This document shows positions 6,047 through 10,390 of a stretch of DNA of 10,390 nucleotides, piece by piece. Where the stretch lies: assembly GCA_017503885.1 (NCBI GenBank), contig JAFVSF010000167.1, forward strand, positions 1 to 10,390, given 5' to 3'. Below the pieces are notes generated by a model. It was not told where the DNA came from. It saw only the letters and a list, made by a program, of their open reading frames with translations, and did not search any database. Source of the DNA: Clostridia bacterium (GTDB lineage Bacteria > Bacillota > Clostridia > Christensenellales > Borkfalkiaceae). The position numbers and the translations under genes were made by a program. Each line of letters opens with the position of its first letter. Position 1 is the stretch's first letter.

Positions 6047-6075
6047 ATTTTAACATAAGTATATTGCAAAATCAA
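6047..6075 (-). promoter_or_regulatory. mntP promoter (sigma-A type)
   Basis: On the minus strand TTGATT (6075-6070) and TAAAAT (6052-6047) are separated by exactly 17 bases. The predicted start is about 20 bases before the mntP ATG. Confidence 0.65.
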
Positions 6076-6104
6076 TCGAATATAACCCTTTTAACAAATA
6101 TACT

Positions 6105-6140
6105 AAAACGCACGGCAATTTGTATAGCCGTGCGTTCGTT
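6105..6140. terminator. Terminator of the SPFH-Arc operon
   Basis: AACGCACGGC (6107-6116) pairs perfectly with GCCGTGCGTT (6127-6136) around a ten-base loop. It lies six bases after the stop of the small Arc-like gene. On the minus strand a short T-run follows (GCGTTTTAG). On the plus strand CGTTTTTATTT follows. The mntP promoter begins about 30 bases further on, so this hairpin separates the two minus-strand units. Confidence 0.75.
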
Positions 6141-6141
6141 T

Positions 6142-6315
6142 TTATTTGTCAATTTCTTTAATTTTAGTCTTTTTTCTCTTTTTTACACACTCTGTTAGCA
6201 AAAATTCAATTTGCCCATTTATTGAGCGAAAATCATCTTCTGCCCATTTGACAAGTTCGTTATAAAGAGAAGAAGACAGCCTAAGTGGTATCTGTTTTTT
6301 CTCTTTATCGCTCAT
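6142..6315 (-). CDS. Small ribbon-helix-helix (Arc-like) DNA-binding protein
   Basis: There are 57 codons from ATG 6315 to TAA 6142: MSDKEKKQIPLRLSSSLYNE, then LVKWAEDDFRSINGQIEFLL and a Lys-rich tail. The pattern is that of Arc/MetJ-type ribbon-helix-helix regulators: a short strand with alternating residues (KQIPLRLS) that would enter the major groove, helix A (SLYNELVKWAEDD), the NGQ turn, and helix B (IEFLLTECVKK). Such proteins bind palindromic DNA as dimers or higher oligomers. The start lies one base after the stop of the SPFH gene (TAA T ATG), which implies cotranscription and translational coupling. No toxin partner is visible. From context it may regulate its own operon through the palindrome at the SPFH promoter; this is inference. 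Small Arc-family genes beside SPFH genes are, as far as I recall, a repeated arrangement in Clostridia. Confidence 0.85.
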   Translation of the reverse strand: MSDKEKKQIPLRLSSSLYNELVKWAEDDFRSINGQIEFLLTECVKKRKKTKIKEIDK

Positions 6316-6316
6316 A

Positions 6317-7342
6317 TTAGTATATACTTCCCGAATTTACTACTGGTTGTGCGTCGTGGTTGCCACAAAGAACAACTAAAAGGTTAGAAACCATTTGAGC
6401 CTTTCTCTCTTCGTCAAGTTCTACAAAACCACCCTCTTTAAGTCTTTCGAGAGCCATTTCAACCATACCTACAGCACCGTCTACTATCATTTTTCTAGCG
6501 TCGATAATTGCAGATGCTTGTTGACGTTGAAGCATAACTGCTGCGATTTCTGGTGCGTATGCAAGGTAAGTTATACGAGCCTCGATAATTTCCATACCAG
6601 CACCCTCAACCCTCTGTTGAATTTCCTCTTTAATTCTCTCTGCAACAACCTCGCTAGAGCCTCTTAAACTACCCTCGTCGGCTAAGCCGTCACCCGTTGT
6701 ATCAACACCTGGTGCTACGTCGTAAGGATATACTTTAACAATATTTCTAAGAGCCGAATCACATTGAAGAGAAAGATATTCTTTATAGTTATCTACGTTA
6801 AATACTGCTTTTGCAGTATCAACAACTCTCCACATAACTGCAATACCAATTTCTACTGGATTACCCAAGCAGTCGTTTATTTTTTGACGGCTATTGTTTA
6901 AGGTCATAATTTTAAGTGAAATCTTCTTGTTTGTTACCGAAAACGCAACGTTTGTACCCATAGCGGCAACTATTGGATTTTCTGCCTTTTTAACGTCGCC
7001 ACTTTGAGAAAGTTTAGTATCTGCCGCAGGGTTTACAGAAGAACAAAATGGGTTTACTGCATAAAAACCCTCGCCTTTAAGCGTGCCTATGTATTTACCA
7101 AAAAGCGTAACTACAAGCGCTTCTTGTGGCTTTAAAATTCTAAGACCTAAAAGTGGAATCCAACTTATTAACGCAACGACTACGCCTGCAACTATTATTG
7201 GAACTAAATGCGTCGTTGCATCCGTACCGTCGTAATTAACGCCACCGTAAATTGCAAGGGCTATGCCACCTACAACGAGTGCAAGACAAATTAAAAGGAC
7301 TTGCATTCCGTGTTTTTTATTTGTTAAAATCTTTTCTTGCAT
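6317..7342 (-). CDS. SPFH (stomatin/prohibitin/flotillin) domain membrane protein
   Basis: The protein has 341 residues. ATG 7342 is chosen over the upstream in-frame ATG 7366 because AAAGGAG (7355-7349) lies six bases before it; the longer form would place the SD inside the gene. Two hydrophobic segments (about 13-32 and 46-66) are followed by an SPFH domain (about 70-270), recognised by LKPQEALVVTLFGKYIGTLK, the WRVVDTAKAVFNVDNY strand and the helical DSALRNIVKVYPYD. Late in the domain comes the typical GMEIIEARITYLAYAPEIAAVMLQRQQA segment, then an amphipathic region. SPFH proteins form large ring-like oligomers at the membrane that organise other membrane proteins and proteases; the partner here is unknown. 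No NfeD-type or protease gene is adjacent. The gene has its own strong promoter with a palindrome at the start site, and the Arc-like gene follows after one base. Confidence 0.92.
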   Translation of the reverse strand: MQEKILTNKKHGMQVLLICLALVVGGIALAIYGGVNYDGTDATTHLVPIIVAGVVVALISWIPLLGLRILKPQEALVVTLFGKYIGTLKGEGFYAVNPFCSSVNPAADTKLSQSGDVKKAENPIVAAMGTNVAFSVTNKKISLKIMTLNNSRQKINDCLGNPVEIGIAVMWRVVDTAKAVFNVDNYKEYLSLQCDSALRNIVKVYPYDVAPGVDTTGDGLADEGSLRGSSEVVAERIKEEIQQRVEGAGMEIIEARITYLAYAPEIAAVMLQRQQASAIIDARKMIVDGAVGMVEMALERLKEGGFVELDEERKAQMVSNLLVVLCGNHDAQPVVNSGSIY

Positions 7343-7374
7343 GATAATCTCCTTTGCCAAAAACACGTTTTGGC

Positions 7375-7391
7375 GATATCATTTTGATATC
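7375..7391. promoter_or_regulatory. 17-bp palindrome at the SPFH start site, candidate operator
   Basis: GATATCA (7375-7381) and TGATATC (7385-7391) form perfect arms around TTT. The palindrome begins four bases downstream of the -10 box and covers the predicted start of transcription, a usual place for a repressor site. The Arc-like protein encoded in the same operon is the obvious candidate to bind it. This is inference from position and symmetry only. Confidence 0.5.
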
Positions 7392-7394
7392 ATT

Positions 7395-7423
7395 ATAATA
7401 CTATATATTTTTTCACTTGTCAA
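7395..7423 (-). promoter_or_regulatory. Promoter of the SPFH-Arc operon (sigma-A type)
   Basis: On the minus strand a consensus TTGACA (7423-7418) and TATTAT (7400-7395) are separated by 17 bases. A TATAAT three bases further on (7397-7392) would give a 20-base spacing and is less likely. Confidence 0.85.
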
Positions 7424-7452
7424 TAGTTTTTATAAAAATTTTTTTGTCGCAT

Positions 7453-7483
7453 AAAAAATGCAGACTGAAACTTCAGTCTGCAT
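7453..7483 (-). terminator. Terminator of the beta-mannosidase transcript
   Basis: ATGCAGACTGAA (7458-7469) pairs with its exact complement at 7472-7483. On the minus strand a run of six T follows (7458-7453). It lies just before the SPFH promoter and about 200 bases after the mannosidase stop, with the inverted-repeat element in between. Confidence 0.8.
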
Positions 7484-7493
7484 AATTTATTAA

Positions 7494-7674
7494 GCTATGT
7501 CACAACGTACAACTGATTTTCTATGAAAAGGATTAGTTGCAAGCAAGACGAGTTTTTATGAGATTTTTACAAGGAAGTTACCTTGTTGGTAACCGGAATT
7601 GTAAAAAACCATAAAAAGACCAGTATTGCGACACAAATAAGCCTTTGAATATCAGTTGCGAGTTGTGACATAGC
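7494..7674. mobile_element. 181-bp MITE-like intergenic element with terminal inverted repeats
   Basis: The two ends are inverted repeats of 24 bp: 7494-7517 and 7651-7674 match at 21 of 24 positions, beginning GCTATGTCACAAC and ending AACTGAT. TTATTA stands on both sides (7487-7492 and 7677-7682) as a possible target duplication, though it is low in complexity. The left 97 bases align with 10186-10280, showing a multicopy family. No protein is encoded. An inner GTTACC/GGTAAC hairpin is present (about 7578-7594). It starts directly behind the mannosidase stop codon and ends before its terminator. No matching transposase is in the window, so mobility is inferred. Confidence 0.6.
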
Positions 7675-7679
7675 CATTA

Positions 7680-10064
7680 TTATTGAATATCGAAAAGTGT
7701 TTTAACTGTTAAAGTAGTTGCACTTCCTTTTAAGATTTTAACCCTTTTTTCGCCCTTTTCCATATCAAAGAAATTGTCGCTTAAAATAAGGTCGCCGTCT
7801 TTGCCTTCTAGCATAACGCATTTTGCAAAAGCATTTGCTTTTACAACTATTTCATCGCCTATTATATTACAGGTTATTTCAGGGTTTATAAATACGTGGT
7901 TTTTAGGCTCGGTAAATAAAATACAATCTTCGCTTATAATCTCGCCATCCACTTCTAAAACCATTTGTAAATGTTCGTTTTTTACGTCTAAATCTTTAAT
8001 AATCGACTTATCGAGCCACTTTTTATCTAGGCTTGGCACAAAAACCTCTTCTTGCCACTCACGTTTTACGCCCCCTAAACTATCTTTTACGTAGCATTTT
8101 ATCACGCAGTTTACACCATTTAAACTATCGTTAGTTACGCAAAGGTGAGCAGTAGGAAATTCGCTTGCTTGGTTTACAGACTCAAATTCGCCCCTTTCTT
8201 CACAAGAAAGAAGAATTGGCGAGTAAAACCTTTTTGCCTTGTATTGGAGTGCTTTATATCTGCCGTAATAGTCGATACTTGCCCAAGAAGTTACCGGCCA
8301 AATATCGTTAAGTTGCCAATAAAGAGTTCCCATACAACGCCCACGATTTCTTCTATAATGTTCAACTCTATATTTTATAGACTCTGCTTGAAGAACTTGG
8401 GTTGCATAACTTAAATCTTCTAAATCAGTAGGCTCTTTTAAAATCTTTCTTAAATAGGTTAATATAAGGTCGTTTCCACCGTAAGAACGTTGATGGCGTT
8501 TCATAACCTCGCTATCTAAATATCTGTCCTCTTCCTCGGTAAACGCCTTTATCGTTTTATAACTAGGGAGGGCTTGAAAACCAAATTCGCTAACGTATCT
8601 ATAATGTTTGTTTCTAATTGTGGTATAATCTGCCTCCCAGTCGTGGCAGTCGCCAACGCTTTCGCCGTTTACGTCTTTAAATTTAGAAAAAGAAGTAGGC
8701 GAAGACGGAATATATGCTAGGTTTGGAGCAATCTCTTTTACTAAACTTGGAAATTTCTCCTCGAAAAGCTCGTTATATACACCTCTTAAATACTCTAAGT
8801 CTTGTCTGCCAGACATTGCCACGTACTCGTCAAAGTGCCACTCTATTTCGTTGTTGCCACAAATAAGCCCAAGACAAGCGTGATGTCTTATTCTCGTAAG
8901 ATTTTGCCTAATTTCTTCCAAAATGCCCTCTTTCATCTCTTTGTCTGGGTCGTAAACCGAACAAGCAAAGGCTAAATCGAAAAATACTATAAGACCTAAC
9001 TCGTCGCAAACGTCAAAGAAGAAATCATCTGGATAATACGCACCACCCCAAAATCTTATGGCGTTGAAATTACAGTTTTTGCACTGCAATAAAAGTTCTC
9101 TCGTGCGAGTTGGAGTAATGCGTGCAAAAATATTGTCCTCTGGAATATAATCAGCACCCATAGCAAACACGTCTACGCCGTTTACTCTATGGAAAAAACT
9201 CTCGCCAAACTCATCTTTTTGGCGAACGAGTTCCATTTCTCTTAAACCGATTTTTAGCGATTTTTGGTCAACGACTACGCCGTTTTCGGCAATGCTAATT
9301 TCGACTTTGTATAAATTTTGCTCGCCTAAGCCGTTTGGCATCCAAAGGCAAGGGCTAGAAATCTTGTTTTCCTCGTTTGCTTTTAACGTTATCTTTTCGC
9401 CATTTGGAGAAGTTAATTCAACCAAAATTCGAGCCGTGCCATCAATCTCTACAAGGGGAGTTACAAAAACCTCGCCACTTTTGTGGCGTTGCTTAATTTC
9501 AACGGCTTTTATCTCTGCACTGTCTTTTTCAAGAATATAAACGTTACGCCAAATACCAGCATCGGGAAGATGTGGACCCCAGTCCCAACCCATCATACAG
9601 TGAGCCTTTCTAACATGGGGATATCCGTCTAAACAATCCATTGCTCCAAACAGCCTGTTTTCGGCTTGCTTTTGCCTAATATATGGGGCTATAGGTTGAC
9701 AAACGACCTTTAAATAGTTTTCGCCTTGAGTTAAAATGTGGCTTACATCAAAACGATATGCAACATGCATATTAGAGGTTTTTGCAACCTCTTTGTCGTT
9801 TAAATAAACGGTGCAAAGCGTATCTAACCCCTCAAAAACTAAAAACGTAGGGCTTGCTGATTTTGTGTGATTAAACGCTTTTTCAAAAGTAAACTCTTGC
9901 TCTGCAAGTTTTAAATAAATTTCCTCGTTATTTCTATAAAACGGGTCTGGTAAAATATCGTTATCTACGTGCAAAAAAGAATATACCGAGCCTGGCACGT
10001 TGCCGTAAACTTCGTAACCTGCACCCGTCATTTTCCATTTTCCGTTTAAGTCAAGCCTTTTCAT
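7680..10064 (-). CDS. Beta-mannosidase, glycoside hydrolase family 2
   Basis: The protein has 794 residues. It should remove terminal beta-1,4-linked mannose from the non-reducing ends of manno-oligosaccharides (EC 3.2.1.25). No signal peptide is seen, so it acts in the cytoplasm on imported sugars. Order of parts: an N-terminal jelly-roll (LNGKWKMTG, then VPGSVYSFL and DILPDPFYRNNE, typical of this subfamily), the substrate-pocket motif GWDWGPHLPDAGIWRNVYI, an immunoglobulin-like domain, the catalytic barrel, and C-terminal beta domains. The acid/base is E406 in ICGNNEIEW and the nucleophile is E493 in YVSEFGFQ. ATG 10064 is preferred over an in-frame ATG at 10094 because GAGG lies six bases before it and the promoter's predicted start (about 10087) is downstream of 10094. 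The gene is the only carbohydrate enzyme in the window, with no transporter or regulator next to it. The stop codon is immediately followed by the 181-bp repeat element. Confidence 0.94.
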   Translation of the reverse strand: MKRLDLNGKWKMTGAGYEVYGNVPGSVYSFLHVDNDILPDPFYRNNEEIYLKLAEQEFTFEKAFNHTKSASPTFLVFEGLDTLCTVYLNDKEVAKTSNMHVAYRFDVSHILTQGENYLKVVCQPIAPYIRQKQAENRLFGAMDCLDGYPHVRKAHCMMGWDWGPHLPDAGIWRNVYILEKDSAEIKAVEIKQRHKSGEVFVTPLVEIDGTARILVELTSPNGEKITLKANEENKISSPCLWMPNGLGEQNLYKVEISIAENGVVVDQKSLKIGLREMELVRQKDEFGESFFHRVNGVDVFAMGADYIPEDNIFARITPTRTRELLLQCKNCNFNAIRFWGGAYYPDDFFFDVCDELGLIVFFDLAFACSVYDPDKEMKEGILEEIRQNLTRIRHHACLGLICGNNEIEWHFDEYVAMSGRQDLEYLRGVYNELFEEKFPSLVKEIAPNLAYIPSSPTSFSKFKDVNGESVGDCHDWEADYTTIRNKHYRYVSEFGFQALPSYKTIKAFTEEEDRYLDSEVMKRHQRSYGGNDLILTYLRKILKEPTDLEDLSYATQVLQAESIKYRVEHYRRNRGRCMGTLYWQLNDIWPVTSWASIDYYGRYKALQYKAKRFYSPILLSCEERGEFESVNQASEFPTAHLCVTNDSLNGVNCVIKCYVKDSLGGVKREWQEEVFVPSLDKKWLDKSIIKDLDVKNEHLQMVLEVDGEIISEDCILFTEPKNHVFINPEITCNIIGDEIVVKANAFAKCVMLEGKDGDLILSDNFFDMEKGEKRVKILKGSATTLTVKTLFDIQ

Positions 10065-10093
10065 ATCTATCCTCTTTGCTATAATATGAAACA

Positions 10094-10122
10094 ATTATAC
10101 CTTTTCTATTATTGAAGTTCAA
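10094..10122 (-). promoter_or_regulatory. Beta-mannosidase promoter (sigma-A type)
   Basis: On the minus strand TTGAAC (10122-10117) and TATAAT (10099-10094) are 17 bases apart. The predicted start near 10087 leaves a leader of about 23 bases with the GAGG SD. No catabolite-repression (cre) site or clear operator was seen. Confidence 0.75.
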
Positions 10123-10133
10123 GTCCTTTTAAC

Positions 10134-10169
10134 AAAAAAAATGAGAGAAACAATATTTGTTTCTCTCAT
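10134..10169 (-). terminator. Strong terminator of a minus-strand gene beyond the window
   Basis: ATGAGAGAAACA (10141-10152) pairs with TGTTTCTCTCAT (10158-10169), with one more pair inside and a three-base loop. On the minus strand at least seven T follow (10140-10134). It would end a transcript entering from the right, after the repeat at 10186-10390. On the plus strand a weaker ATTTTTCTTT tail follows. Confidence 0.85.
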
Positions 10170-10185
10170 ATCAATTTTTCTTTAG

Positions 10186-10390
10186 GCTATGTCACAACGT
10201 ATGACTGATTAAATTTAAAGGGTTAGATACGAGCAAGACGGGATTTTTGCGAGATTTTTGCAAGGGAATTACCTTGTTGGTCAGCAACGTGACGTTGCAT
10301 CCGTGTATTTAGCCTAACTCTTACAAAGTGAGATTTAAAGGTGGAGAAACAAGGTAGGCTAGGCTCACAAAGAATTTGGGGGTGGGATAG
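10186..10390. repeat. Second copy of the intergenic repeat family, cut by the window edge
   Basis: The segment 10186-10280 aligns with 7494-7590: the same end GCTATGTCACAACGTA, then GAGCAAGACGGGATTTTTGC against the copy's variant, and the shared TTACCTTGTTGGT. From 10283 it resembles the module at 4985-5130 instead: AGCAACGTGACGTTGC, CTCTTACAAAGTG, TCACAAAGAATTTGGGGG. It therefore joins the two repeat types and shows that they belong to one family. Its other end is outside the window. Confidence 0.65.

Larger units (their letters stand above)
10065..10390. other. Gene-free right end of the window
   Basis: From the mannosidase start to the window edge I find no gene. The stretch holds the mannosidase promoter, a strong minus-strand terminator and a repeat copy that continues past the edge. 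Confidence 0.75.

Noticed and set aside
6020..6140. yybP-ykoY manganese riboswitch before mntP
   Set aside because: The leader from the predicted start to the ATG is only about 20 bases, and the conserved riboswitch core is not seen upstream.
6142..6315. Antitoxin of a toxin-antitoxin pair
   Set aside because: Ribbon-helix-helix proteins are often antitoxins, but no toxin-like gene is adjacent: the neighbours are an SPFH gene and a terminator.
7263..7454. Plus-strand small frame opposite the SPFH promoter
   Set aside because: It overlaps the promoter, operator and SPFH N-terminus on the other strand and has no SD.

Overview
The window reads as a piece of chromosome from a low-GC, endospore-forming member of the Firmicutes (Clostridia-like). 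The main evidence is a full-length spoIIE, backed by AT-rich intergenic DNA, AAGGAG ribosome binding sites and TTGAca/TATAAT promoters. The two surface proteins at the left end (Listeria-Bacteroides repeats, a beta-helix-like domain, Gly-rich membrane tails) resemble those of uncultured gut Clostridia. That placement is inferred from style, not from a phylogenetic marker.

Left region (1-2193, + strand): the 3' part of a Listeria-Bacteroides-repeat surface protein is followed 28 bases later by a complete secreted protein of 423 residues. Both end in nearly the same 46-residue membrane-anchor module without an LPXTG motif. After a strong UUCG-loop hairpin comes a third start: an SD, an ATG and a perfect signal peptide, cut off after 32 codons. 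The DNA just to its right looks like the leader of a gene on the opposite strand (TATAAT, SD, ATG), so positions about 2165-2180 look like a rearrangement breakpoint. The gap 2194-2654 holds three terminator-like hairpins whose T-runs serve mostly the minus strand, although no minus-strand gene lies next to them.

Middle (2655-4971, + strand): spoIIE stands alone, with a membrane N-terminus, a Cys-rich middle and a complete PP2C phosphatase domain, and ends in a bidirectional terminator.

Right region (4972-10390, - strand): there are three transcription units, each with its own promoter: mntP (Mn efflux), an SPFH-domain membrane protein with a 57-residue ribbon-helix-helix (Arc-like) gene one base behind it, and a GH2 beta-mannosidase. 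The Arc-like gene is probably in a two-gene operon whose start site carries a 17-bp palindrome, a candidate operator.

The most unusual structural feature is a family of intergenic repeats (4985-5430, 7494-7674, 10186-10390) that lie between the stop codon of minus-strand genes and their terminators, so they should be transcribed as 3' UTRs. One copy has 24-bp terminal inverted repeats and looks like a small non-autonomous element. No tRNA, rRNA, CRISPR array, transposase gene or known riboswitch was seen.
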